From: Cribrihabitans marinus
GTDB taxonomy: Bacteria; Pseudomonadota; Alphaproteobacteria; Rhodobacterales; Rhodobacteraceae
NCBI RefSeq assembly: GCF_900109035.1
Contig: NZ_FNYD01000003.1
Coordinates: 372,001-436,000, forward strand
Length of the DNA: 64,000 nucleotides
Reading direction: 5' to 3'
Position numbers and translations under genes: made by a program. The notes under the pieces are model-generated. The model ran no database searches and was not told where the DNA came from. It saw only the letters and a program-made list of their open reading frames with translations. This document shows positions 46,310 to 56,812 of the stretch, piece after piece. Position 1 is the first letter of the stretch. Each line of letters begins with the position of its first letter.

Positions 46310-46645
46310 GTGACCAACACCTACCTGATCCTGTTCCTGGCCGTCGTCGCCGAGACGATCGGCACATCCGCCCTTCAGGCCAGCCAGCAATTCACCCGGC
46401 TGTGGCCCACGGTAACCGTCGTCGTGGCTTATGGGCTGGCCTTCTTTCTGCTGGGCTGGGCACTCAAGGCGATTCCCGTTGGCATCGCTTATGCGATCTG
46501 GTCGGGCCTGGGTATCGTGATGATCGCGCTGATCGGTTTCCTTGTCTTCGGACAGCGGCTGGACGCACCGGCGGTGCTGGGGCTGGCGATGATCCTGGCC
46601 GGGATCCTGGTCATCCACCTGTTCTCGAACACCGCCACGCACTGA
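46310..46645 (+). CDS. Small multidrug resistance (SMR) transporter
   Basis: A 111-residue protein with four membrane spans. The essential Glu is in span 1 (VVAETIGTSAL). YGLAFFLLGWALKAIP and YAIWSGLGIVMIA are SMR signatures (EmrE/QacE type). A proton-coupled exporter of cations or guanidinium. Start TTG/GTG is possible, GTG 46310 taken. Confidence 0.88.
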   Translation: MTNTYLILFLAVVAETIGTSALQASQQFTRLWPTVTVVVAYGLAFFLLGWALKAIPVGIAYAIWSGLGIVMIALIGFLVFGQRLDAPAVLGLAMILAGILVIHLFSNTATH

Positions 46646-46768
46646 ACCGGCGCGCCTGTGTTGCGCCTGGGCACCGAGCCGCGAAGGTCATGGAAACCCG
46701 ACTTTCCGGGCAGCGCGGTTTGATGTATCGTTTTGACATTATTTGTTGTTTCGATGTGAGTGTTTGGA

Positions 46769-46894
46769 ATGAACAAGTCATTTGTCAAATCGGTCATTCT
46801 GGCGGCGGCCACGATCGTCGCGCTTGGTGTTCTGGCCGGCACCGCGACAACCGGAACCGACAGCGGCTCGACGCGTCCGCTCGAGGCGGACTGA
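46769..46894 (+). CDS. Tiny exported or membrane protein, 41 residues
   Basis: ATG 46769 begins MNKSFVKSVILAAATIVALG, a positively charged start and hydrophobic core like a signal peptide, then a short polar tail. G+C-poor leader. A 9-bp hairpin follows. No family known. Confidence 0.5.
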   Translation: MNKSFVKSVILAAATIVALGVLAGTATTGTDSGSTRPLEAD

Positions 46895-46905
46895 GGGCGA
46901 CCCAA

Positions 46906-46929
46906 GCGGGGCGCCCAAGTGCGCCCCGC
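46906..46929. terminator. Bidirectional hairpin between small gene and icd
   Basis: GCGGGGCGC pairs perfectly with GCGCCCCGC around six bases. It lies between two convergent genes and may end both transcripts, though there is no long U run. Confidence 0.55.
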
Positions 46930-46967
46930 GTTGCAGGCCGGTTGCGACCACGTCCGGGGGACGGAGT

Positions 46968-48182
46968 TCAGCCGGCCAGCGCCTTGCCGAGGTTCTCGTC
47001 GATCTTCTCGAGAAAGCCCATCGTGGTCAGCCAGCCCTGGTCGGGACCGACGAGCAGGGCCAGGTCCTTGGTCATGTGGCCGCTTTCCACGGTATCGACG
47101 ATCACCTTCTCCAGCGTTTCGGCGAAGTTCATCAGCGCGTCGTTGCCATCCAGCTTGGCGCGGTGCTTCAGCCCGCCGGTCCAGGCATAGATCGACGCGA
47201 TCGAGTTGGTCGAGGTCTGCTCGCCCGCCTGGTGCTGGCGATAGTGGCGGGTGACGGTTCCGTGGGCGGCCTCGGATTCGACGATGCCGCCATCCGGCGT
47301 CATCAGGATCGAGGTCATCAGCCCGAGGCTGCCGAAGCCCTGCGCCACGGTGTCGGACTGAACGTCACCGTCGTAGTTCTTGCAGGCCCAGACATAGCCG
47401 CCCGACCATTTCAGCGAGCTGGCCACCATGTCGTCGATCAGCCGGTGTTCGTACCAGATCTTCCTGGCTTCGAACTTTTCCTTGAACTCAGTCTCGTAAA
47501 CCTCTGAAAAGATGTCCTTGAACCGGCCGTCATAGGCCTTGAGAATTGTGTTCTTGGTCGACAGGTAGACCGGCCAGCCCAGGTTGAGGCCATAATTCAG
47601 CGAGGCGCGCGCGAAGTCGTAGATCGACTTGTCGAGATTGTACATCGACAGGGCAACGCCGGCCTCGGGGGCGTCGAACACCTCGCGCTCGATCACCTGG
47701 CCGTCGGCGCCCTCGAATTTCAGGGTCAGCTTGCCGGGGCCGGGAAAGGTGAAGTCGGTGGCGCGATACTGGTCGCCATAGGCGTGACGGCCGACGACGA
47801 TGGGCTTGGTCCAGCCGGGCACCAGCCGGGGCACGTTGCGACAGATGATCGGCTGGCGAAAGATCACCCCGCCCAGGATGTTGCGGATGGTGCCGTTGGG
47901 GCTGCGCCACATCTTCTTGAGGCCGAACTCCTCGACGCGGGCCTCGTCGGGGGTGATGGTGGCGCATTTCACGGCCACGCCGACCTCGCGGGTCTTTTCG
48001 GCGGCGTCGATGGTGATCTGGTCCTCGGTGCGGTCGCGCTCCTCGATGCCGAGATCGTAGTAGAGCAGGTCGATATTCAGATAGGGCAGGATCAGCTTGT
48101 CCTTGATGAACTGCCACATGATCCGGGTCATCTCGTCGCCGTCCATCTCGACGATGGGATTATCAACCTTGATCTTGGTCAT
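46968..48182 (-). CDS. icd: NADP-dependent isocitrate dehydrogenase
   Basis: A 404-residue enzyme of the eukaryotic-like homodimeric family common in alphaproteobacteria: [20 protein letters not shown] start; [35 protein letters not shown]. Converts isocitrate to 2-oxoglutarate in the TCA cycle. Length is usual. Confidence 0.96.
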   Translation of the reverse strand: MTKIKVDNPIVEMDGDEMTRIMWQFIKDKLILPYLNIDLLYYDLGIEERDRTEDQITIDAAEKTREVGVAVKCATITPDEARVEEFGLKKMWRSPNGTIRNILGGVIFRQPIICRNVPRLVPGWTKPIVVGRHAYGDQYRATDFTFPGPGKLTLKFEGADGQVIEREVFDAPEAGVALSMYNLDKSIYDFARASLNYGLNLGWPVYLSTKNTILKAYDGRFKDIFSEVYETEFKEKFEARKIWYEHRLIDDMVASSLKWSGGYVWACKNYDGDVQSDTVAQGFGSLGLMTSILMTPDGGIVESEAAHGTVTRHYRQHQAGEQTSTNSIASIYAWTGGLKHRAKLDGNDALMNFAETLEKVIVDTVESGHMTKDLALLVGPDQGWLTTMGFLEKIDENLGKALAG

Positions 48183-48276
48183 GGCTCTGTCGCCCTCTGC
48201 TGGTTTCGCTCCGGCGCCGGTCTAGCGCAAAGGCAGGCGCGGCGAAAGCCTGCATGCCGCGGCATACCGGCGTGGC

Positions 48277-48864
48277 TCACCCTTTTGCGGCCCGTTCGAA
48301 GAAGGCGGTCAGTTGCGGCCGCAGCCAGGCCCAGATACCGGGCGCGCCGCGGCCGATTGGCCGGCCCACGCGCAGGTCCAGGTCCGGCATCGACACGCCG
48401 AACTGGGTCCATGTGCCGCCGCCATTGGCCAGGTTGGCAATCGGTGTCTGCAGGCGGTCGATGCATTTGGCAAAGACCGCGTCGGGTGTCTCGGCCGCCT
48501 CGAACTCGTCCCAGAGCGCGCGAAACGCGGCCCCCTGGTCGGCGGGCAGCAGGCCGAAGAGGCGCTCGGCGGCGGCGGCCTCCTTGGCGGCCATGGCCGC
48601 GTGATCGACCTCGCCGTGAATCGGCGCGTCGCCTGCGTCGATCTCCACCAGGTCGTGAATCAGCAGCATGCGCAGCACGCGGTCGATGGACACGTCCGGC
48701 CCGGCCTGGTCCGCCAGGACCAGCGCATAGAGCATGATGTGCCAGGAATGCTCGGCCGAATTCTCGCGCCGCGAGTCGTCGAGCAACCTCGAGGCCCGCA
48801 GCACGGATTTGAGCTGATCCGCCTCTTTCAGGAACGCGATCTGGGCGGACAGGCGGTCGCTCAT
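48277..48864 (-). CDS. HD domain phosphohydrolase (YfbR-like)
   Basis: A 195-residue HD-domain protein. H...HD...D pattern: ENSAEHSWHIMLYALVLAD and LIHDLVEIDAGD. Similar to 5'-deoxynucleotidases of the YfbR/HDDC2 type, which hydrolyse nucleoside monophosphates. Overlaps the small gene upstream by four bases. Confidence 0.85.
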   Translation of the reverse strand: MSDRLSAQIAFLKEADQLKSVLRASRLLDDSRRENSAEHSWHIMLYALVLADQAGPDVSIDRVLRMLLIHDLVEIDAGDAPIHGEVDHAAMAAKEAAAAERLFGLLPADQGAAFRALWDEFEAAETPDAVFAKCIDRLQTPIANLANGGGTWTQFGVSMPDLDLRVGRPIGRGAPGIWAWLRPQLTAFFERAAKG

Positions 48865-49112
48865 CCGGCGTCGCTCGGGGACTTGTCCGACTTGGCGGCG
48901 AGCTGTGCCAGCTTGGCGTTGAGAACCGCGCGGGCCTTGCGCTCGGCCAGGCGTACGCGGATCTCGGTCAGATAGGCCTCTTCCAGCGACTGCGAGGCGG
49001 CGCCCAGAACGGTGCCGACCTCGACGAAAAACCGCTCCTCGCCGGACTTGTCCATGATGTCCAGCGTGTCTTCGGCCAGCTTGGCGGCCAGCGTCTCGAT
49101 CGTGCCGGCCAT
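48861..49112 (-). CDS. Small conserved helical protein, 83 residues
   Basis: Helical protein (TLAAKLAEDTLDIMDKSGEE, LTEIRVRLAERKARAVLNAK), no known family. It is coupled by overlap to both neighbours (four bases with the HD gene, one with the hydrolase), so it works in the same operon. Confidence 0.7.
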   Translation of the reverse strand: MAGTIETLAAKLAEDTLDIMDKSGEERFFVEVGTVLGAASQSLEEAYLTEIRVRLAERKARAVLNAKLAQLAAKSDKSPSDAG

Positions 49113-49765
49113 CAGCGCGTGGTCTCCGTCAGGCGGCGCTTGACGTAGTCGCTGACCGAGTCGATCAGCGTGTCCATGTGCCGGTCCTGGAAGAAATGGT
49201 CGGCGCCCTCGACCTCGGTGTGCGTGATGGTGATGCCCTTCTGCTCGTGCAGCTTGTCGACCAGGACGCTGGTGTCGGCGGGCGGCGCGACGCGGTCGGA
49301 GGTGCCGTTGATCACCAGCCCCGAGCTGGGGCAGGGCGCGAGGAACGAGAAATCATACATGTTCGCCGGCGGCGAGACCGAGATGAAACCGGTGATCTCG
49401 GGCCGGCGCATCAGCAGCTGCATGCCGATCCAGGCCCCGAAGCTGAAACCGGCGACCCAGCAATGCTTGGAATTGCTGTTCATGGATTGCAGGTAGTCGA
49501 GCGCGGAGGCGGCATCGCTCAGCTCGCCCACGCCCTGGTCGTACTCGCCCTGGCTGCGCCCGACACCGCGGAAGTTGAAGCGCAGAACGGTGAATCCCAT
49601 GTTGTAGAACGCATAGTGCAGGTTGTAGACGACCTTGTTGTTCATCGTCCCGCCGAATTGCGGATGCGGGTGCAGCACGATGGCGATCGGCGCGTCCCTT
49701 TCCTTCTGCGGGTGGTAGCGGCCTTCGAGCCGGCCTTCCGGTCCGGGAAATATCACCTCGGGCAT
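49112..49765 (-). CDS. Alpha/beta hydrolase (dienelactone hydrolase-like)
   Basis: A 217-residue hydrolase. I use ATG 49765 (MPEVIFPGPEGRLEGRYHPQ). Nucleophile elbow GFSFGAW, acid in NGTSDRVAPP, and His in GADHFFQ give the triad; HPHPQFGGTMNNKVV is a family signature. Cytosolic, substrate unknown. Confidence 0.85.
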   Translation of the reverse strand: MPEVIFPGPEGRLEGRYHPQKERDAPIAIVLHPHPQFGGTMNNKVVYNLHYAFYNMGFTVLRFNFRGVGRSQGEYDQGVGELSDAASALDYLQSMNSNSKHCWVAGFSFGAWIGMQLLMRRPEITGFISVSPPANMYDFSFLAPCPSSGLVINGTSDRVAPPADTSVLVDKLHEQKGITITHTEVEGADHFFQDRHMDTLIDSVSDYVKRRLTETTR

Positions 49766-49833
49766 GTTGCGTGTCGGTCCTGTCTCGTTTCTCGCAGGTG
49801 TCGCGGGGTTCTTGACGGATTCCCTCGGGCACC

Positions 49834-49848
49834 TTAGAACGGTTCTAA
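49834..49848. promoter_or_regulatory. Irr/ICE-type palindrome before iscR-suf
   Basis: TTAGAACGGTTCTAA: perfect 7-bp arms around one base. It fits the iron control element (TTAGAA-N3-TTCTAA) bound by Irr in alphaproteobacteria, 98 bases before iscR. IscR itself could bind instead. Confidence 0.7.
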
Positions 49849-49945
49849 TCAAAGCGCATCGAATTGTCGCGCCGCCCGTGCGAGATACGCATTGGCAGCG
49901 GGAAGGTCAATGTTTACCCGAGGCTTGTGTCACAAGGGGGCGGGC

Positions 49946-50407
49946 ATGAAACTCTCGACGAAAGGCCGATACGCGATGGTGGCGCTGGCCGACATCGCGT
50001 TGCAGCCCCAGGACACGCTGGTGACTCTGGGCGAAATCTCGGCCCGGCAGAGCATTTCGCTGCCCTATCTCGAACAGCTTTTCGTCAAGCTGCGCCGCGC
50101 CGAGCTGGTGGCGTCGGTGCGCGGGCCGGGCGGCGGCTACCGGCTGGCGCGCCCGGCGGCCGAGATCCGGGTGGTCGAGGTGCTGGCGGCGGTGGACGAG
50201 ACGGTCGATGCCATGCATGTGGGCGCCGGGGCCTCGGGCGGGTTGTCGGGCAGTCGTGCGCAGTCGCTGACCAACCGCTTGTGGCAATCGCTCAGCGCGC
50301 AGGTCTATGTCTTTCTCCACCAGACGCGCTTGTCGGACGTGATCGAGAACGAACTGGCGCCATGCCCGGCGGTGCCGACCCTGTTCGCCGTGGTGGACGA
50401 GCCATGA
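49946..50407 (+). CDS. iscR: Rrf2/IscR-family regulator of the suf operon, lacking the Cys triad
   Basis: A 153-residue winged-helix regulator, start ATG 49946 (MKLSTKGRYAMVALADIAL). Residues 1-75 are the DNA-binding part (LPYLEQLFVKLRRAELVASV). The region where E. coli IscR has three Cys (about 92-104) reads HVGAGASGGLSGSRAQ, with none; the only Cys is near residue 140 (LAPCPA). A one-Cys IscR was described in Rhodobacter sphaeroides. It should sense Fe-S demand and control the operon that follows. Confidence 0.88.
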   Translation: MKLSTKGRYAMVALADIALQPQDTLVTLGEISARQSISLPYLEQLFVKLRRAELVASVRGPGGGYRLARPAAEIRVVEVLAAVDETVDAMHVGAGASGGLSGSRAQSLTNRLWQSLSAQVYVFLHQTRLSDVIENELAPCPAVPTLFAVVDEP

Positions 50408-50421
50408 GCGGCGCGCCGGAT

Positions 50422-50479
50422 CGGGGGCGCTGCCCCCGTCGCGCGATGCGCGACTCCCCCGAGGTATTTTTGGCGAAAG
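50422..50479 (+). repeat. Double-hairpin intergenic element
   Basis: CGGGGGC/GCCCCCG (50422-50438) and GTCGCGC/GCGCGAC (50438-50454) form two adjacent perfect stems, followed by CCCCCGAGGTATTTTTGGCG. From memory this resembles a repeat common between genes of Rhodobacteraceae. It may process or attenuate the mRNA between iscR and the next gene. Confidence 0.5.
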
Positions 50480-50495
50480 GAAAGCGGGGGCGCGG

Positions 50496-51539
50496 GTGAG
50501 GCGGGTCTACCTGGATCATAATGCCACCGCGCCACTGCGGCCCGAGGCGCGCGATGCGATGATCGCGGCGATGGATGTGGCGGGCAACCCGTCCTCGGTC
50601 CATGCCGAGGGCCGTGCGGCCAAGGCGCTGGTCGAGCGGGCGCGCGGCGAGATCGCAGCGGCATTTGGCGCGGACGGGGCCGATGTGATCTTCACCTCGG
50701 GCGCGACCGAGGCGGCCGCGCTGGCGATGGCGGGGCGGAACCTGGCCGGCGCTGGCGTTGAACATGATGCCGTAAGAGCCTGGATCGGTGAGGAATTGCC
50801 GGTTGATGCCCAGGGGCGCGTGGCGGTTTCCGACCCGTCGCACAGCGTGGTGCAGATGGCCAATTCCGAGACCGGCATCCTGCAGAGCCTGCCCGAGGGT
50901 TTGGCCGTCACCGACGCGACCCAGGCCTTTGGCAAACTGCCGGTGGCGTTCAACTGGTCCGGCGCGCAGATGGCGCTGATCTCGGCGCACAAGCTGGGCG
51001 GGCCCAAGGGCATCGGCGCCCTGGTGGTCCGGCGCGGCACCGAGCTGGACGCGCAGATCCGCGGCGGCGGGCAGGAGATGGGCCGCCGGTCGGGCACCGA
51101 GAATGTCATCGGCATCGCCGGGTTTGGCGCCGCGGCAAGGGCGGCGGCGCGGGATCTGGCCGATGGGGTCTGGTCCCGGGTCGAGGAACTTAGAAATATT
51201 CTAGAAAAGGCCCTTGCGGCTGACGCTCACCAGACTATTTTTGTCGGGAAAGACGGGCCGCGCCTGCCCAACACCGCTTGTTTCGCCACGCCCGGCTGGA
51301 AGGGCGAGACCCAGGTGATGCAGATGGATCTTGCCGGATTCGCGATCAGTGCGGGATCGGCCTGTTCCAGCGGAAAGGTGCGGGCCAGTGCGGTCCTGAC
51401 GGCGATGGGATATGACGAGGCCACGGCGGCCGGCGCGATACGCGTTTCGCTGGGACCCGAGACGACAGAGACGGATGTGCTGCGCTTTGCCGAGGCGTGG
51501 CTGGACAAGCAAAAGAAGCATCGCGCGCGCGCCGCGTGA
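50496..51539 (+). CDS. Compact cysteine desulfurase (IscS/NifS-like)
   Basis: A 347-residue PLP enzyme. Start GTG 50496 (MRRVYLDHNATAPLRPEARD). PLP Lys in ISAHKLGGPKG; His for PLP in GVEHDAV; catalytic Cys in SAGSACSSGK. Shorter than IscS (about 404) because loops after GATEAAALAMAGRN are trimmed. Gives persulfide sulfur. It is the first of two desulfurases in this operon (the other is SufS at 57880). An ICE-like palindrome lies inside it (51190-51204). Confidence 0.88.
   Translation: MRRVYLDHNATAPLRPEARDAMIAAMDVAGNPSSVHAEGRAAKALVERARGEIAAAFGADGADVIFTSGATEAAALAMAGRNLAGAGVEHDAVRAWIGEELPVDAQGRVAVSDPSHSVVQMANSETGILQSLPEGLAVTDATQAFGKLPVAFNWSGAQMALISAHKLGGPKGIGALVVRRGTELDAQIRGGGQEMGRRSGTENVIGIAGFGAAARAAARDLADGVWSRVEELRNILEKALAADAHQTIFVGKDGPRLPNTACFATPGWKGETQVMQMDLAGFAISAGSACSSGKVRASAVLTAMGYDEATAAGAIRVSLGPETTETDVLRFAEAWLDKQKKHRARAA
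51190..51204. promoter_or_regulatory. Intragenic ICE-like palindrome
   Basis: TTAGAA-ATA-TTCTAG matches the upstream ICE box (11 of 12 arm positions). The codons across it (CTT AGA AAT ATT CTA) are rare ones for this G+C-rich chromosome, which hints at selection for the DNA site. Confidence 0.5.
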
Positions 51540-51557
51540 GCGCATGGAGGAAGCATC

Positions 51558-53081
<1,524 letters not shown>

Positions 53082-53122
53082 CCGCTCGGTGCGGGCGATG
53101 CAGGCACGAATGAGCAGTGGCC

Positions 53123-53635
53123 ATGAGCAATCTGGACGACAGGCAGAAGCAGGCGTTTCAGGATCGGCTGGCGCGGATCTCGGCGAATGCCGGGCAGGCG
53201 GCGCCGGTCTCGGGGCGCGATGCGAAACGGCGGACGCGCGGCGGTCGGGCCGGTCCGGTCAAGGCGCGCGGCCGCATTGCGCCCGGCGCCATCCTGGGTG
53301 GAATACTGGGTGGGGGTGTGTTTCTGGCCTCGAAGGTGATCGCGCATGGCCTGACCCTGTCGCCGCCGGGGCAGGGCGACGTGTTCCAGAAGACGATGCT
53401 CGCCATCGGCCCGTTCGGCATGACCGCGGCGGGGCTGTTCGTGCTGATGATCGGGCTTGGCCTGCGCGACAAGCCGCATCTTCTGGGGATCTGCGTGGCG
53501 CTGCCGGTCCTGCATTTCGGCGAGCCGTATCTGGCCGCACTCATGCCCGATCTGTGGACGCAACTCTTTTCACCGCAATATGTCGAGAACCTGCTGATCC
53601 AGGCCGGTCTGATGACGCCGCCACCGGCACTTTGA
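53123..53635 (+). CDS. Membrane protein of unknown function within suf operon
   Basis: A 170-residue protein. Residues about 1-52 are polar and basic (SGRDAKRRTRGGRAGPVK), followed by three or four membrane spans (APGAILGGILGGGVFLASKV; GPFGMTAAGLFVLMIGLGLR). Family unknown. I take ATG 53123 (a GTG at 53117 is in frame). Confidence 0.65.
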   Translation: MSNLDDRQKQAFQDRLARISANAGQAAPVSGRDAKRRTRGGRAGPVKARGRIAPGAILGGILGGGVFLASKVIAHGLTLSPPGQGDVFQKTMLAIGPFGMTAAGLFVLMIGLGLRDKPHLLGICVALPVLHFGEPYLAALMPDLWTQLFSPQYVENLLIQAGLMTPPPAL

Positions 53636-53663
53636 CCCGCACAGGAAGGGGCTGGAAGACACC

Positions 53664-53861
53664 ATGAAGACAGGCACGGACAAGATCGCGTCGGCCGTTC
53701 CCTATGTTCTGCCCGTTCTGGGCGGGCTGCTGGGGGTCGCCTATGTGAACCTCAACCCCTGGGCCTTCGTGAACCCGGTCCTGGCGATCGGGCTGGGTGT
53801 GCTGCTGGGATGGGGCGCGTCGCGTCTGATCCTCGGGCTGCTCGGGCGTCGGGGGCGCTGA
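53664..53861 (+). CDS. Small membrane protein, 65 residues
   Basis: Two membrane spans (VPYVLPVLGGLLGVAYV; VLAIGLGVLLGWGASRLILG) with a basic end. Starts at ATG 53664; 28 bases after the previous gene. No family recognised. Confidence 0.6.
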   Translation: MKTGTDKIASAVPYVLPVLGGLLGVAYVNLNPWAFVNPVLAIGLGVLLGWGASRLILGLLGRRGR

Positions 53862-53929
53862 GCAATGCGCGGACCCCGAGACATCATCCAGCGCGCGTGC
53901 GTCCGGCACGCCGGTCGGGGAGTCTCGGC

Positions 53930-54760
53930 ATGAGTGTGGACAGCCAAGCCCCGATCCGCCTGTTCTGGTGGAAGGCGCAGCCGAATTTCGGTGATGAGCT
54001 GTCGCCGCGCGTGGTCGCGCATCTGTCCGGCCGCCCGGTCGTGCATGCCGCGCCGGGAGATTGCGAGATGCTGGCGCTGGGGTCGCTCCTTCAGGTGATG
54101 AGCCGCAACTTCGCCCGTCCGCGCGCGTATGGATCGAAACCGGTGATCTGGGGCGCGGGGCTGCTGCACCCGGCGCCGAAGCGCTTTGTCGGGAATGTCG
54201 AGATCGCACTGCTGCGCGGTCCGGTGTCAGCGGCGCTGCTGGACATCCCGGCCCGCGGCTTCGGCGATCCCGGCCTGCTGGCCGATGAGGTGTTCCCGGC
54301 CAGCACCCCGCGCCGGGACCGGATCGCGCTGGTGCCGCATCACTCGATGATGGGCGACCCGGCGCTGGAGCGCGTGGTGGCCTCGAACCCGGCGCTGCAT
54401 CTCGTCGATCCGCGCGCCGATGCAGAGAGCGTCTGTGCCGCGATCTCGGGCAGTTGTCACGTGATCTCGGCCAGCCTGCACGGGCTGGTCGTGGCCGATG
54501 CCTATGGCGTGCCGTCCACATGGCTGCGGCCCGGCGCGCAATCGCACCTGAAGTTCCACGACTATGCCGCCTCGGTGGGGCGCGCGATGGTCGCCCCGAT
54601 CGAGCTGGACGAGGTTCCGGCCGCGCTGGGGGGGCTGTCGCAATCCGATCACCTGCCGCACGAGGACGGAATCGCCCGGGCCAGATCCGACCTGAAGGAC
54701 AGTTTTCCGGCGCGGTTCCGCGCCGTCACCGACACCGCGCGCCGGACTGTGCGCGCCTGA
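53930..54760 (+). CDS. Polysaccharide pyruvyl transferase-like protein
   Basis: A 276-residue protein with FWWKAQPNFGDELSPRVV, the typical start of the pyruvyl transferase family (as in ExoV), and SASLHGLVVADAYGVPSTWL near the end. Probably adds pyruvate to a surface glycan. I use ATG 53930. It sits between sufB and sufC, an unusual neighbour that may be read through from the suf promoter. Confidence 0.8.
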   Translation: MSVDSQAPIRLFWWKAQPNFGDELSPRVVAHLSGRPVVHAAPGDCEMLALGSLLQVMSRNFARPRAYGSKPVIWGAGLLHPAPKRFVGNVEIALLRGPVSAALLDIPARGFGDPGLLADEVFPASTPRRDRIALVPHHSMMGDPALERVVASNPALHLVDPRADAESVCAAISGSCHVISASLHGLVVADAYGVPSTWLRPGAQSHLKFHDYAASVGRAMVAPIELDEVPAALGGLSQSDHLPHEDGIARARSDLKDSFPARFRAVTDTARRTVRA

Positions 54761-54776
54761 TTGAAGAGGAATGAAA

Positions 54777-55532
54777 ATGCTTGAAATCAAGAACCTGCAC
54801 GTGAAACTTGAGGAAGAGGACAAGCGTATCCTCAAGGGTGTCGATCTGAGTGTCGAGGCCGGTTCGGTGCATGCGATCATGGGGCCGAACGGCTCGGGCA
54901 AGTCGACCTTGTCCTATGTGCTGTCGGGGCGCGACGGCTATGAGGTGTCCGAGGGGTCCGCCACGCTGGAAGGCGCGGATCTGCTCGGGATGGAGCCCGA
55001 GGAACGCGCCGCCGCGGGCCTCTTCCTTGCGTTTCAATACCCTGTCGAGATCCCCGGCGTGGGCAACATGACGTTTCTGCGCACCGCGGTGAATGCGCAG
55101 CGCAAGGCGCGCGGGCAGGACGAGCTGTCGGCCAGTGACTTCCTCAAGCAGGTGCGCGAACGGGCCAAGGAGCTGAAGATCGACGCCGAGATGCTGAAGC
55201 GGTCGGTCAATGTGGGTTTCTCGGGCGGTGAGAAGAAGCGGAACGAGATCCTGCAAATGGCTGTTCTGGAGCCGAAAATGTGCATCCTGGACGAGACCGA
55301 CTCGGGCCTGGACGTGGACGCGATGAAACTTGTCGCGGACGGCGTGAACGCGCTGCGTGACGCCGGTCGCGCGTTCCTGGTGATCACCCACTACCAGCGC
55401 CTGCTGGATCACATCAAACCCGATGTCGTGCATATCATGGCCGACGGGCGCATCGTGAAATCGGGCGGCCCCGAGCTGGCGCTGGAGGTCGAGCACAACG
55501 GCTATGGCGACATCCTGGCAGAGGTGGAATGA
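54777..55532 (+). CDS. sufC: Fe-S assembly ATPase SufC
   Basis: A 251-residue ABC-type ATPase. Walker A GPNGSGKST, Q-loop FQYPVEIPG, signature FSGGEKKR, Walker B MCILDETDSGLD. I take ATG 54777 because AGAGGA lies at 54765-54770, while ATG 54771 would abut it. Works with SufB and SufD; its stop overlaps sufD. Confidence 0.95.
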   Translation: MLEIKNLHVKLEEEDKRILKGVDLSVEAGSVHAIMGPNGSGKSTLSYVLSGRDGYEVSEGSATLEGADLLGMEPEERAAAGLFLAFQYPVEIPGVGNMTFLRTAVNAQRKARGQDELSASDFLKQVRERAKELKIDAEMLKRSVNVGFSGGEKKRNEILQMAVLEPKMCILDETDSGLDVDAMKLVADGVNALRDAGRAFLVITHYQRLLDHIKPDVVHIMADGRIVKSGGPELALEVEHNGYGDILAEVE

Positions 55533-56812
55533 TGGCATTGCCGCAAGCAAAACAGACCGCGACCGAGGCGCGGATCGACGCGCTGCAGCTGCCCGAGGGC
55601 GGTTGCACCCAGGCGGCGCGCGAGGCGGCGCTGGCCCGGCTTCGTCAGATGGGGCTGCCGGGGCGGCGCGACGAATACTGGAAATACACGCGGCCCGACA
55701 CTTTGGTGCAGCCCGATGCACCCGAGGCGGCGATACTGGACACCGGCGAGGCGCCGGTCTTCGACGCGTTCGACCGGCTGCGCATCGTCTTTGTGGACGG
55801 GGTTTTCGACGCCGAGGCGTCCGATGACCTGCAGATGGAGGGGGTCGAGATCGACCGCATCCACGACATCTGCACCCGGGACATCCACTGGGCCAAGGAT
55901 CTCTATGGCACGCTCGAGGCGCGCGGACAGACCCCGGTGCCGCGCCCGCTGGCGGCGCTGAACACGGCGTTTGCCAGAGATGGCGTGGCGATCCGCGTCA
56001 CCGGCCGGCCGTCGCGGCCGATCAACCTGATCTACACTCACAGCGACACGGCGTCCGACGCCATCCTGCACCACGTGGTCCGGGTGGAAAGCGGGGCCGA
56101 GGCGACCATCCTGGAGAACGGCCCGGCGGCCTCGCGGTTCAACAAGTGCATGGAGATCGACATTGCCGACACCGGCTCGCTGCACCATGTCCGGGCGCAG
56201 GGGCGCGACCATGAACGCCGCGCGGCCACGCATATGTTCACCCGGCTGGGGCGGGAATCGGCCTACAAGTCGTTCACCCTGACGGTGAACGGCGTGCTGA
56301 CCCGCAACGAGCAGGTCGTGGAGCTGACCGGCGACGATGCCGTGGCGCATGTGGCTGGCGCCTGCGTCGGCGACGGCGACTTTCACCACGACGACACCGT
56401 CTTCATCACCCATGACGCGGTGAATTGCGAAAGCCGCCAGGTGTTCAAGAAGGTGCTGCGCAACGGCGCCACCGGCGTGTTCCAGGGCAAGATCCTGGTC
56501 AAGGAAGGCGCGCAGAAGACCGATGGCTACCAGATCAGCCAGTCGCTTCTGCTGGACGATGACAGCCAGTTCCTGGCCAAGCCCGAGCTTGAGATCTATG
56601 CCGACGACGTGGCCTGTTCGCATGGCTCGACCTCGGGGGCGATCGACGAGACCGCACTGTTCTACCTGCGCGCGCGCGGCATCCCCGAGAAGGAGGCGAC
56701 CGACCTGCTGACCCTGGCCTTCCTGGCCGAGGCGGTCGAGGAGGTCGAGGACCGCGACATCGCCGCTGATATCGTGGCCCGGCTCGAAGCCTGGTTGTCG
56801 CGACACAGCTGA
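55529..56812 (+). CDS. sufD: Fe-S assembly protein SufD
   Basis: A 427-residue SufD. The C-terminal core reads GATGVFQGKILVKEGAQKTD then VACSHGSTSGAIDETALFYL, with conserved His and Asp. Forms SufBC2D. Overlaps sufC (ATGATG at 55529-55534; either ATG is possible) and the next gene by one base. Confidence 0.94.
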   Translation: MMALPQAKQTATEARIDALQLPEGGCTQAAREAALARLRQMGLPGRRDEYWKYTRPDTLVQPDAPEAAILDTGEAPVFDAFDRLRIVFVDGVFDAEASDDLQMEGVEIDRIHDICTRDIHWAKDLYGTLEARGQTPVPRPLAALNTAFARDGVAIRVTGRPSRPINLIYTHSDTASDAILHHVVRVESGAEATILENGPAASRFNKCMEIDIADTGSLHHVRAQGRDHERRAATHMFTRLGRESAYKSFTLTVNGVLTRNEQVVELTGDDAVAHVAGACVGDGDFHHDDTVFITHDAVNCESRQVFKKVLRNGATGVFQGKILVKEGAQKTDGYQISQSLLLDDDSQFLAKPELEIYADDVACSHGSTSGAIDETALFYLRARGIPEKEATDLLTLAFLAEAVEEVEDRDIAADIVARLEAWLSRHS

